Assembly: GCA_024305405.1 (NCBI GenBank)
Contig: JAKNDB010000109.1
Coordinates: 2,790,001 to 2,854,000, forward strand
Direction of reading: 5' to 3'
From: Dirofilaria immitis
Taxonomy: Eukaryota > Nematoda > Chromadorea > Rhabditida > Onchocercidae
Length of the DNA stretch: 64,000 nt
The first letter of the stretch is position 1. The number at the start of each line of letters is the position of its first letter. Under the pieces are notes generated by a model. That model searched no databases. It saw only the letters and a list, made by a program, of their open reading frames with translations, and was not told the DNA's origin. Positions 37,201 to 50,300 of this stretch are shown here, piece by piece. The translations under genes and the position numbers were made by a program.

Positions 37201-40200
37201 CATAAAACGAGGAGAATTTTTCTAAATATCCGATTGAGCTAAGCTGATATGGTTATTACTTGACTGATATTATTTTAAGATAAGTAAGTTGAATATGGAT
37301 TTCGTATTTAGGTAGTTATTAAATTCCGAATATGAAATAAAAAGTTTATTTACAAAAGCTAAAAAAATCGAGCTGTGAACAATTAAAGCCTTATCAGCGT
37401 GAGTGAAATCTTAATTGCTGATTTCATTTTCTGTCTAAATGAATCTCGTAGGATAATGCTATTTAAGAAACTTTACTATACTTTTGTGAGCGACTTTCGC
37501 TATTAAATTCGAAAACTTTTAAAATCTCATTTTCTATTAGTAATTTATCCGTGCCATGGTTTTTTTTCTCTGTCAACTGGAAAGTTAGTGGGAAAGATGA
37601 CAACTGCGTATTTTTTCACTATTCAATCTTTCGTGGAGAATTTGATATGGTTCAAATCTTCGTGAAGCTTAGCTAGAAATTTTGGAACTTTTCGAAAAAA
37701 GATTAGGAAAATTAAATGTTAGCAACGTAATAATTCCAATCTCTATTCCAAATGGCACTGCGATTGGAATTTGTGTTTTGTATTCAATTTTTCCAAGTCA
37801 CTACTTCATGGTAGATTTAAGGCAACAAAGTACGCTATTTGAAATTTTCAAGAAATAATAATCTCAATGCTAATTAGCATAAAAATTCAAAATTTCTTTC
37901 CTATTCTGTTTTGAGGAAAAGACTTGAGATCATGTAACTTTAGAATCGGATATTGAGGAAGCTTAAACCAAAGGCTTATGTTTTTCTACAACATGACCAC
38001 TGCCAATGTCATTCAGTCTTGAATGGCAATAAAACTGAATTGTGGCTTGCTCAAAATAATTTTGCATTTGGCTAGAAAAAATCATGATTTCATGAAAAAC
38101 CTTCATTTATAATGATCTAGAAGCTTAGTACATATCGTTATTCATAGAATGGAGCTAAGATAATTCAATATCGATACTAGTTGACGCTATACACTGCAGA
38201 AGAAGACAATCGACTGAAAAATAATTGTGGCATTTGCTTCATCACTAAACAAATTTTGATAATATATCTGAAATTATTTTGTCATATTTTGCCAAGAGAA
38301 TGTCTTTTAAAGCAAAAAATATTTTAAAGCAAAAAACTGAATATCTTTACATTTAAACATTTCTTGAAAGAACAAGTCGTAGAAAAACTACGAAACTTGG
38401 CACCAAAATTTCTTCTTAAATTGATGCTAAATAAATTTATGCCTGAGCAATTTTCGTTCCACTCTGATGAGGAGAAATAAATGGACAAACTTTGGCATGT
38501 TCATGGCTTAAGGTGTAAAACGGGAATCCTTCAAGTGCAATCTTTTTAACATTTCCCAAAATAAACCAAAAAAAAGACCATTTTGAATAAATTCTCTTAT
38601 GGAATCAACCCTTTCTTCGCTTCGAGCATAATAATGTTTATGCACTAAAAATTGTTATTTTGTTTCATCCTCCTCACTTTATAATCAACAAAAAGTTAAG
38701 AAATAACCAAATGTCGAAAACAGCTAGAACAAATAGTAGCATATATGATGAAGCAATGTTAGGAAAGTGTACAAATTAGTTGTGGCCAAAATTCTATGCA
38801 AGTAATCATATTAGAGGTGCACGCACAATTGACATCCGATTCCTATCCTCAAAATTTTTATCAAATTCATTAGCTTTATAACAAATAGGATGAAACTTGT
38901 AATTCACTCTGCTACTTTCAAATTGCATTTTTCGAAAGCATTCATGAATTATTACCAGCCGGGAAACGTGTCGCCAAGTTTCAAGTTGTTAAAATATTGC
39001 ATAGATCTAATGAATCTTAACATGACAACTTGTGATAAACAAGAAAAATTGCAGCCAACTCTCCGAAAATTGAGGCTAGGAGCATACAGCTGAAATAGGC
39101 TCTCGACTATTGTGCGCTTTTTAATTCTTATTCCCATTCAAAATATTTTCACTATGGGAAGCATAGAATCAAATTTAGATGTGTAAAGCTATAAAAATTG
39201 ATGCTGTCATCGTAAGAGGCAACCGGTTCTCTTTTGAACGATTTTACAATGATTTTAAATTGATTTGATCGTTATCACATTTTCTTATTCATTTAAAATC
39301 GTACATATAGATTTCTAATTTTAACCAACTACAGTTACTGTTCTGTCAAACTCTCATCATGGCAGATACGTAAAACAACCGTTTATTTCATTTTTAAATT
39401 TATTATTCCTTTTATCAGTAAAATTGTCAGTCTATCCTAATAAGATGGTACAAATAGTTCAGTAAGGTCTTCAAAACAGATAATCATATTGACACCACCA
39501 CGTTCATATGAGTTCATTTATCAGGTAATCATTAATAATGAATTTATGAATTCCCAGTCAATTAACTAAAGTCTATTATTTCCTTATTTACTTCTTGTGA
39601 AATCACCCGTATCCTTACATTTTCCCGCATGCACTTTTGTTTTTATGGAGACATTATAGTTCCTTTGTCATTTGCTTGTCATGACTACTGGTCAGCTTGA
39701 GAGGGCACAGTGTTCTAGAAAAATATTAAAAAATTCAGCGCCGGATAATTAAAATTATGCTTTCTCACTAATTTCTGATCTGTGAAAAAATTATGGGTTA
39801 TCTTGCAACTAGTATAATCTAAATCAGAAAATACAAGTCATTGCTGAACATTATTCGAAATATCCCGGTTTAACTCTACTTTCAGAAGTGTTGTATTATA
39901 GCATGTTAACAAAATGAAGAATTTTGCTTAAATTCTAATAATATGATTTTAAGCTGAACTACAACTCTTTAAATTCTTTTAAAGATATCTCCTTTGATGA
40001 GATTTCATTTTAGTAGTATAAGCATGTAACAAAATAAAGCGGAAATTGAGACCTAAATTCTTAAAATATTTGTATTATTCGTCATTAAAAGTAGGGAATA
40101 TTGACACTGAAATTAGTAAGAATGCATCACATATATATTTCTCCGCGAAGAACTTGGAAATTGATGAAACTTGTCAAGATAATCATTACTTGTTGTTGTT

Positions 40201-42700
40201 AATGACAAAAGCTATTTTTATATCCTGTAATAGAGTTACATCATTTGAAAGTGAAAGCTTCTACAGCTTTTAGCAAAATGTTTCACGACACATTGTTCAA
40301 AATTCCAGCAATTGACTACAAATTTATTTCTTGCGAAAAGAAATTTTCAACAAAACTATAATTTCTAATTTTTATTGAAAAAATTTGCATTTTTAAATTC
40401 GTGAGAATATTTCAAGTAAAATTATCATACGTAGTTAATTTCACTCATGGTTTTTTTATACTTGAATTCTGAACTTTTACGAACTTAAAATACAAACGGA
40501 TCTGCCATTAATTGCAGTCAAGTTTTCTTTCAGCATTTCGATCCGAAAGCAATATTGCCATCACTCGACTAAAAGTATCATAATTTGAGATTTCTGAAGG
40601 TTCAGTTCAAACTTCATTACGCTTGATGAACACATCCAAACAGCATAAAGCTTTTTTTGCCTCTAACCAGATGTTGGAGTTCTGAGTGAAGCAGTCACTA
40701 ATAAGAAAAGCACTCATATAAATCAGTAAATCAACACAATAACATCCGATATCCATCCAAAATATGTTATCGGTTCTTACTGCTAATTTCGAATTATCAA
40801 ATTTTGAATTTTATTGGTATTTTTGAAGTACTTAAGATCGATAGAAAGAATTCAATACATTACATTTCATTTTTAGCAGATCTGGAATTATATTTAATGA
40901 TGCATTTTATAGCCTCCCATACATGTTATACAAACTGCAACATCATCGCAAAGGAAAATAAGTGAACTTCACTGAAGGTCGAAAAAATGATCCATCCAAT
41001 TATAATGATGGGAATAATGTCATAAAACAAGCTTTCGACTCTAAGAAGTAGCAAAGTTTTAAATTAGACCAGATAAAAGTTAGGAAGAATTAAAATTGTT
41101 GAAGCTAAGAAAATTTATAATGTAAACAAAAACAAGAATGATAGTGAAATAACAAGCATAGGGTAAGGAAAAAAACGTAAGTGACCATTTCAGTTATGCA
41201 AAAGGAGAGATTCAAGTTGTGAACTGCTCTGTCAATAGAATTTTTTAATTCTTTTAGGGATTAATGATGTTTATATTTTATAAGACCAAAAAAATTTCAG
41301 GAATCCAAGAATTTTCAACCTGAGAATTTTGAGTTTTTTTCATTTCAAATGTAATTATTAGTTTCATAATTATAATTAGTTGTAAATGATTTTGCTATCG
41401 TAAAAAATGTTTCGACAAGCCAAGATTGAAATATAATTGATACAGGCTTAGTGTTAGTTACGTAGTAAAAACCGTGAAAAAGGAACTACGAAGTTCAACT
41501 TTACTTCTTTTACTCGTCTCATCCGATTTTGTTTCGTTTTTATCGTAAGTCAATACATTACGCTATCTTTTCAAATTAATTGGTATGACAACAATCTCTC
41601 CTGCTCGACAGATAAACATCAAACATTTGGTATAAATTTTAATTAATAATACAAGGATGCAACTAAGAGATATAATTAGAATAGTCAAAAAATCTATGGT
41701 TGACTTTTATTGAACATACTTTCTGTTATTAATGCCTATTATTTGTTTGGTACATAACTTTGGAAGTTTAAAATTATTCTTATCTAAAATGAAGTCTCAT
41801 TTGAATTCCGATTATTTCGGGTTTATTAGTTGCAATAGTTTAAAGAACTAATTAATTCATGAAATTAATAATAATAGCATAGTTTGCACAGATGGTTTAA
41901 TGTTAAATATTGTTATTCTCCTCAAGTGTACTGCTTGTCAATATGCTGAAATAACGCGTTGTACTAAATGACCTGGACACCTTAGCATTCGTAAAAAAAA
42001 TTCTTTCACTCTGAAACGACGTAATGATTGGAACTTAATTAATTCTAAATTCATGATACGCATAAATTTTTTCATCATTCGGCTTAATAAAAAAAGTCGA
42101 ATTCCTATGCAGATTGATTGATCGTAAGTACAGAAATTATTTTTGTTTGCTACAGATAACTTATACGAAATGAAGCTTAAAAAAGTACCAATTTTTCCTT
42201 CGTATAAAAATTAGGCTCTTTAACTGAGACTAATAATTTGAATACCTTGTTCAAAGATCGCTCTTTTTCTTATCTTCATCGAAGAAAATCTAAGCTGAAA
42301 TAAAAAGTATAAAATTTCGCGAATTTTGACATCTTATACCAAAAATAAAAAACGAAATTTGAGAATTTGAATCAAAGTTGCCCTCTCACATTTCAAATTT
42401 TCGAATATGGATATTCATTTTTCAAAAGAACGTTCAAAAAGTATCTGAAGAACTTGATCACGCGTTTCAAAAAAAAATTGTAAAATTGTGTCGGAAGCTG
42501 AATAATATGCTATAGACATTTTTTAACTTCAATGAGATTTCAAAGCTTTAAAATGAAAGGTAGTTTGAAAGTTCATATTTATGAAGGCTTTTTTATTAAA
42601 AAAGTTCCTTTTGTTTGCCGATTTCTCAATTACCTTAACATCTTTAATATAAATAAAATGCTAATTAAGAAAGAATAAATTTATTTCAGACTGATGAACT
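34241..42700. other. AT-rich gene-poor region
   Basis: About 8.5 kb without a recognisable exon chain on either strand, apart from the isolated ORF at 34916-35188. ORFs are short and rich in Phe/Ile/Lys/Asn. The right end must hold the promoter and 5' UTR of the GPCR gene. Confidence 0.5.
34916..35188 (-). other. Unidentified hydrophilic ORF
   Basis: A frame of about 90 codons, more GC-rich than its flanks, encodes a charged, probably helical segment (AEKSENGDAGQTKERKKQ, ELDNKLERTMEKMESSVDG) preceded by a hydrophobic N-terminus (AIILLSQFL). No family is recognised. It may be a single exon of an unseen gene, a small orphan gene, or chance. Confidence 0.3.
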
Positions 42701-45380
42701 ATGGATGAGGCAGGGGCTTACTTGGAATCTGAGCCAGATGCAATATTTCCTACTGACTGTTCCCGATCAAACGAAACATTTTCACAGCTTCAATTACTTT
42801 ATTCTCAGCGCATTATTATATGGCCAAATTTTTCGGAATGCTTACCACATTGTGGAATGTGTCAAATATTTGCGTCTGATTCAACTTACATTGTCTATAA
42901 TCTAGTGCTCATTGGTTTTATCCTTCCATTAATCGGTTTCTGCGGTCTACTTGGTAACGGAATCAGCGCTTTCATCTATTGTCGACCAGGTATTAGTATT
43001 AATTGTTTGCTCACTAATTATGAGAACAATCGGCATTCAGTACACTTTTATCTTTTTCTGCCCTGCTTGAATCACATATTTTTCTGACAAATAAACTGAA
43101 ATCAGCAAAAAGCCTATCACAAAAATATCCGCTAGTATCAGAAAAGGAAACATACAACTAGGTCTTTTTCTTTAATCCCTGAATTTTCTACCTAACTTGC
43201 TGCTGAAATCTGAAATTTATAATTTGTAGTTAACGTGAAATTGAATATTCAACTAATTCATTTAAGGTAATGTTTCAGAAATACGTTCATCAACTAATTT
43301 ATATCTGTGTGCACTTGGATGCAGCGATTGCGCAGTGATATGTACAGCAATATTTCTATTCTGTTTTGATATTATCAGACGTTATTCGTTACATATATCC
43401 TTAATGTTTGGAGCGTTTTCGCCTATTGTTTATCCAGCCGGCATGACCGCTCAAACATGTTCCGTTTATTTCACACTAATGGCTGCTGCTGATTGCTTTG
43501 TACAAGTAAGCGAGGATCTCTATAATTTTCCAGCAGTGATTCTCATCAGATTCATTCATAGCTTTAATCTTAAAGATGATTCTAGAGAAACGCTCTAACA
43601 TTTCTATCTCGTGACTTTATCATAGGACGCTCTTGCCTTCATTGTAGCTGAGAGCAGCGCAAATCATTTGTAAGTAAAGTGGTTTGTATAGTTTTGAGAT
43701 TCTTATATTTAATTGAAATTCTTAAGCCTACCTTTGAATTCTGTTTTAACCTCTGAAATAAAGATTTTGTGTAAATCTTGACATTTTTTTCGTCAAATTA
43801 ATCTAATATGAAACAAAATCAATATACGTCGCTTGATCTGGAGCTTTTAAATATTTTACAGGTATGTCTAACAGATAGCTGTCGGAAAATTGTCTCTCGG
43901 GAGTTTTTCATCAAAATTATTATGACATTTATTGTGACGTTCAGTGTTTTGTATAATGTGCCGCATTGCCTTGAAACAGTTGTTTTAGAGTGTTGGCACA
44001 CTCGTTTTGAAAGTCGCTCACTTGAAGTTTGTCCCGATCCATTCAGGTTTCTACCGAGGTAACAGTCATTAAAATTCTAATTTAATAATTGCAACATCTA
44101 TTCTCTCTGATGTTTTATTTTAAATTTTCTAATAATTCATAAATGAATCCCTGGTAAATTACTTCTTAGGAATGAGCTGTTGATTAGCTGACTAAAAATG
44201 CAGTACAGAATCCCACTTGTTAATCCTCTTTACCACTTTGACTAAGTCCGATCATTTCCTCAAGATTTAAGTATCTCAAATCTAGTGTTTCTTCTGTATT
44301 TATGGATTTGGAAAAAGTCTTTCTATTTTCGATCCAGTACTTGGTATGTTTTTGGATGCGAAATTTCAGTTATAAACTCATTTATTACAAATATATGTAT
44401 TCGATATTTCTCGCCATAGGCCCTCTCATTATATTAGTAATTCTAACTTTATGCATCATTGGCGCATCGGTTATTCTAAAGAAGGATGGTGGCGATTCCG
44501 GCGACACTATCGCTTTGGTTAGTTTCATCAGTTATTTACTTTACAAGGTTCCTAATCAACAAAAGTTGATTTAATATGGCTGTACTCAAGTCTCAACCAA
44601 ATTTATCCAAAAATGCGCTCGGAGGATTTCCCGATGGCTCAAATTTGATTATTCAAATTCATCTTAGTGACATTTTGTTCTCTAGAAAGAAATATTTCAT
44701 CATTATTGAAATTGAAAGAATAAAGTTGCCCTATGATTGCAAGTAATATTTTAGAAATTAGGTTCTAGAACAATCAAGAACTCTTTTTTAAATCAGTATT
44801 TTTAATTACAGATATTAGTGGTTCTGTTATTTATTGCTTGCAATGTAGCAGCACTTCTATTAAACGTATTCGAAGTTCGTCTTGGTGAATTACTGGGACC
44901 TTATATCAACTACATTGTGGATGCATCCAACGTCCTCGTTGTCTTTAATTCATCATGCAATTTTGTCATTTATGTGACATTTTCATTACCATTCCGTCGT
45001 ACTCTTCGACGATACATTTTCAAAACAACTGCAAAATCAATCATGCAAACGAACACAAAATCCTCTAAAACAAAAAAAGTAATAACAACAACAACCACTA
45101 AAACTACTCTCGCAACAATTAGAACAATAAACTTATGTACCATTAAATGTGACAGTAGTCTTAAAAAAATAACGATAGTGGTACTAGCAGCAAAAGTGAT
45201 TCAACAATTGTTATCACAAACGAAAATCCAATTAATTATAATCAGCATTACCATCAATACTATCAGCATTCTAATTTTGATTACCGAGGACATCAACACT
45301 GTAAATATGATGACCAATTATCCAGAAAAGAGACCGCCAATCATGTCTCGAATTCAGCTCAATTTGAAATACTCATATAA
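42701..45380 (+). CDS. FMRFamide-receptor-like neuropeptide GPCR
   Basis: Rhodopsin-class receptor, probably for a FMRFamide-like peptide, in the neuronal or muscle plasma membrane. Exons are 42701-42989, 43279-43505, 43862-44046 (or 44058), 44370-44517 and 44812 onward. The start ATG opens a glycosylatable N-terminus (SRSNETF, WPNFSEC). TM1 has LLGNG (Asn1.50). TM2 follows RSSTNLYLCALGCSD (Asp2.50). TM3 has TAQTCSVYFTLMAAADCFVQ. TM5 is in YSIFLAIGPLIILVILTLC, TM6 in VVLLFIACNVAALLLNVFEV, and TM7 in NVLVVFNSSCNFVIY. The last is the form seen in FMRFamide receptors instead of NPxxY. The E/DRY position reads DCF, so Arg3.50 is replaced by Cys. The C-terminal frame appears to slip at an A7 run near 45164. 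One inserted base there would give a Ser/Asn/His-rich tail ending at 45380, while the literal frame runs to 45558. Confidence 0.78.
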
Positions 45381-45558
45381 CAATCCCGTTATTGTTCTTT
45401 GCTGTAGTTCGGATACAATTTCCTACTTTTATAGCAGTATTTTCGCCTACTTTTCTGTTTCATATATTTCCTCATCGAAATCCAATTTTTGTAATAATTT
45501 TCATATTTACTTCATTGAAATGCCGGCTATTTCAATAGAAGTGCAACAAAAAACATGA

Positions 45559-47347
45559 AAATTTTACTCCAGTATATCACTTCATGCACAACAAAATTAA
45601 TAAATTATATAAATATACAAAGTCCTAAACTCAAAATCGGCTTCTGCTGGTAAAAAGATTCAGATGGAAAAAAGTTGGCAAATCAGAACAAGAAAACATA
45701 AATGAAGTAAATGAATCCCTAACACATAAAAATTACGGATACAATAAGAAAAAAACAGCCACCTTATCTCATTAAAAAATCAGATTTATATCCATCACAG
45801 TGGACCAGATTCAGATTAGATGAAGCGTACATAAGTACCAGGAATGGAACCAATATAAAATCACAAGTAAACCCCAGCAGTTTGTCAAAATTTTCTTGCT
45901 TTTCTCACCGAAAAATCTGCCTAAGGCCATTTCCTCTGACCACATCAACAGCTTAATGAAGTGCTGTGAAGAAACGAGATTCATCGGACAAAGCAAGGAG
46001 AGATGATTTGCCAATTTTCGATTCTGCAGTATTTTCATAATATGTTGTTAATCCTATCTGCTAAATGCATTTTCACCGCGTGGAGTACCGCACATTTCAA
46101 ACAGCTTGTTGCTTAGATTATGTGAATCACAAGTAGAATGGAACAGAGTTTATAAACTTTCATTTGAGCATAACAGTATACCAGAACAGCTGAAACTCGA
46201 ATGATCTTTACCGATCAATTTCAAAGAAATTAATGACGTATCACGAGCATACGGTGAATCGCAGAGTTTTAAATTAAACCAGTGAGATCACTTAAATCCC
46301 AACTGAAGGAATGAAGATGTATATTCTGGTTATGGCTTAACAGAATTTTCTGGAAATAATTACACGGATAATGTTGGCAGCGGAATATTAGAGGCAAAAC
46401 TTAACGAGCGAGCTTGCTACAACTTTTTACGGACTAAGGAAAGTTAACTTGTTGAAACTTGAAGTTAAGAACGGTAACACAAATTCTTCCGTATCAATTC
46501 TAATGCCCCAAATGGCGTAAAGCGACAAAGTTCAGCAGTTTCAAAAACATATTCCAGGAAACGACCACAAAACACGGGTCTCTTGTTATTGAATAAGGAA
46601 ATGATTCGAAACTAAGTTGAAGTTAAAAGCAGTATATTATGAAATAAATCTAGGATTTATCGATAAAACATCCAGCGAGAAATAAAAAAGCAGAGCTTAA
46701 AGAGAACGACAACTCCTTTTCGCTCCCTTCCCTCTGTTTCTCACTAAATACTAATATATTTTCATAAAACCATTGACTGAAAATTAACGATCGTTGAACC
46801 ACAATAGATGGAAAAGAGTAACGCAATAAAACTGATTCAAGAACATGATAAAATTAAATTTTACAAGTCCTGAAAAAATCTCAAAACTCTCCGATTGTTG
46901 ATATCGAACTGCTCCTCAAATTTGGGTAATTGAACCTTTACCATGATAATTTCTATAACACGTCAACGAAAGCAACAATTACAATATTAATGATACAATA
47001 AAACAATTATAGTACTGATAACATGATTCAAAGGAAAGGAGAGACCCAAAACGCCCGTTCGTAGATCCAACCGACCTCGTAGAAGTATATCCTTTATAAT
47101 GGTTTGGTATTCGGAACCCTCTTCTTTCGTAGGTGGTGGATCCTGGTAAGGTTGTGAATAAAAGAACAGGTTCATAGCATGTGGGAAATACAGTAAACAC
47201 ACTCATGCAACATATACTCATTCATGTGTGAAATCCAGCTCACAGGAATCAGACAATTCAGTGATTCCTTTGTTCTCCTTGCAATCTCGGCAACACATTC
47301 TGGCTTTCGCCGACAACAAACAACTGGAATAAAATTCCTTTTTCTGG
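45559..47347. other. Intergenic region between the GPCR and PI3K adaptor genes
   Basis: The two genes converge here, so both 3' UTRs must lie in this stretch. No further coding sequence is recognised. Confidence 0.5.
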
Positions 47348-50300
47348 TCATAATGTGCCTTTGAAAGCTGGTATTTTGAGTTTCGTATCTAATTGAGCAT
47401 TGTGTTCCTTCATTGAACAATGGCTATAATATCGCACAAAGTCGACTAGAGAGGAGAAAAATAATTTCGTATTGAGAAATGCATATCCTGACGATTCTGG
47501 ATGTTTTAAATCTCTGTAAAGTATATTTTGAAATTTTTGAACAGAAAATACAAAAATATTTCCACTGCAAAACTCATTTGCTTTTCCGGTCATTATTATG
47601 CTACATTCATAATGGAAGATCGAAGAGACCGGTAATTTAATAGTGCGCAATGAAATAACATAGAGAATGTTGTTCGCCGAGCTTGTATAAACAGAAAATA
47701 GTTAAAAAGATTCTGAGCAAAACTAGATAAAAATGCACCGGTCAAAACCGGTGTTTGAAAATTGCTTTTTGTGTAAAAAATTAGAAAGAACTGAAGCATA
47801 TTTGAAGCATTACAAAACTGATTTAAAAGATACCTATATTCAATCAGACAATTAAATATGTGATTTTCATTTGATATAGTCAGTGCATAATGACCTGCTT
47901 GGGACTGACTAGGGCGAATTAGAAATATTCCATTTGAATTATCAGGATTACAGTCCATCAGTGATCGAATAACTTTAAAGGCGCTATCCTATAAATTCGA
48001 GAGTTGATTTAAATCTTAAAATTAAAAAACCTGTTGAGATAGACACTTAAGCAAAAAGCTGTTAAATCCTTTCAAAACAGATGGTAGAAGCCTTACCTTT
48101 GTACAATCAAGTGAAAGATATCTATCAGGTTGCCATCGTAGTGTTAATTGAAGAAGTACTCTTGCCAATGGTTCTTGCTCCAAATCAGCCAAAAACGACA
48201 CTTCTTGTAACACTTTATCCATTACCACTTGCGAAACGTTAAGCTGACAGAGGCGGAACTGACAAGTATCTAGTTCCCTATAAGAAATTAGATATATATA
48301 TATATATATATTTGAAAATTGCTAAGCAATGTGATGACAAAAACACAGAATATTCTCAACTGTTCCAGTTTCTGCAGCACAAATAATGGGAAGGTATTAG
48401 ACTAGTAAAAGAAGATCTACGCAAGGAGTTTAAAAACACGTAGTACCACGACAGTTAATCGCTCGTTCTAAAAGAGAAATTTTTGATTGAAACTTTACTT
48501 ATGTAGTTTTGTAAGTTTTGGAGTTAAACTGCAATGTAGAGATTCGTTTTCCCTAATTTTTTTTCAATCGCTTCAACTTGCTCAACCATTTGTTGCTGCT
48601 GGTAGCATATACTTTGTAATCTAAAAAAATTTCCCTTTAAAAGTTGAATACTATATATTGAAGTAAATTTTTCAGACGAAATAAAAATACCTAAGGAACC
48701 AACACATTCCCTTAACTCTGATCCCACAGATATTACACAAAAAATCTAACAAACATATGCTAACATAAAAATTGAGTATAGTTACTCATCCCTAAAATTT
48801 CATACAACTATTAACGGTATAATGACAAATCAATGTATTCTTTAGAAAACAAAATTTCAAAATTTTGCTCTGCTAAGTGAAACAAGTTATACAGATGATG
48901 CCCCGTTAAAATAGGAATGAAGTTATAAGCAGTGGCGATGCACGTCATAAAAGCACAATTACTGGTGATAACTAATATCAAGAATGAAAATGGAACAAAA
49001 AGGTATGATTACTGCCTTACGTTCGTTACTTTATTACTGCAATGAGAATCGAACATTGCGTAACTAAATAAGACGAAATTTTACAACTGACTTCTTTTCT
49101 TGAATGAAAAGACTGTATTTGATGTACATTCTCATCTAAATAAAACCTAGAACATAGAGATAAAAGCTCGAACGCTTCTGATAAACATACCTTCTCTGCT
49201 GAGCTTCCTTATTTTTGTTTGATTGTGCAATTTCGAATTCATCGAATAATATTTGCTTGTTGCTGGAGGTAGGTAAAAAATAAAAGATAAATTATATTTT
49301 AATATGTTTTAATAAGTATACTTGACCACACAAATTAAAATTCTAAGCTGTAATTCTACTTTCTATATTTACTATTATTTTTAAACTCATTTCTACTATT
49401 ACTGTTTTTAAATTCATTTCTACTCTCACTACAAGTTTGAAAATTTTGAGTAATTTCTTTGCCAGAACTCATGTAGACTTAAATATACACAAAGAATATT
49501 GATGTAGATATGCATTAAAAAACTTATTTTTATCATGTATAACACAGCAAAAATGTCGAAAGAAATTCTGAGCACCATCACAATTTATCTAAGAGAATGG
49601 TGTGAAAAGGTACCTTTCAAGCAACTCCACTTGCTTCAAGAAAAGTGTGTATGCAGCAGTGAATGCGGCATGTGCTTGTCGCTTTCGTTGCAGTTCCTCT
49701 TTTAACGAATCAAGCTCTGCCGTAATCTGATCATCGCGTCGTATAAAACGTAAATGAGCAGCGTGCAAACCACGTAACTGACACAGTAAATGTTCCACAC
49801 TGCGTACACCATCAATAATCTAAACAAAATAATGATTTTAATCTTCTTCGACAACATTGAAATTAGTATTACCTAACACATCTGCTTTTTCCATAAGCTT
49901 CATTAAAGCGAAATCTAACCCAAGAAGTTTGTTTGAAATTTGGTTTACGAAGTGGATAAAGAAGTTCAGTAGAAAGCTGTCGATTGTATTCCAACAAGGA
50001 ATTTCTTCGATAGTAATCAATTAATGATACAACTGATTCAAATTTTAACATATCTTCCGTAAAGCCACAGTGCTCGCCAGCAACGATAATTCTTATTAAG
50101 CGATTCCTCTGCAATATAATATTCTTTTTATAAGACTGGAAATATACTGCTTTTGCTCATAATATTCCAAGTTGAATAATCATCAAAAATTTCCAAAACA
50201 GGGCAAGAAATTTTACAGTCACTCCTCCTTGTGTCATGAATATTTGCGCACGGTAAATTATCATAGCTGATTTTTTTCTTTTTTTTTTTTTTGTAACTGA

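Noticed and set aside
49885..49920. A 34-nt micro-intron in aap-1 that would keep an alternative frame (FALMKLMEKADVL)
   Set aside because: A donor at TGG|GTTAGA gives a normal-sized intron, correct phase and better agreement with the p85 YPVSK-to-coil region.
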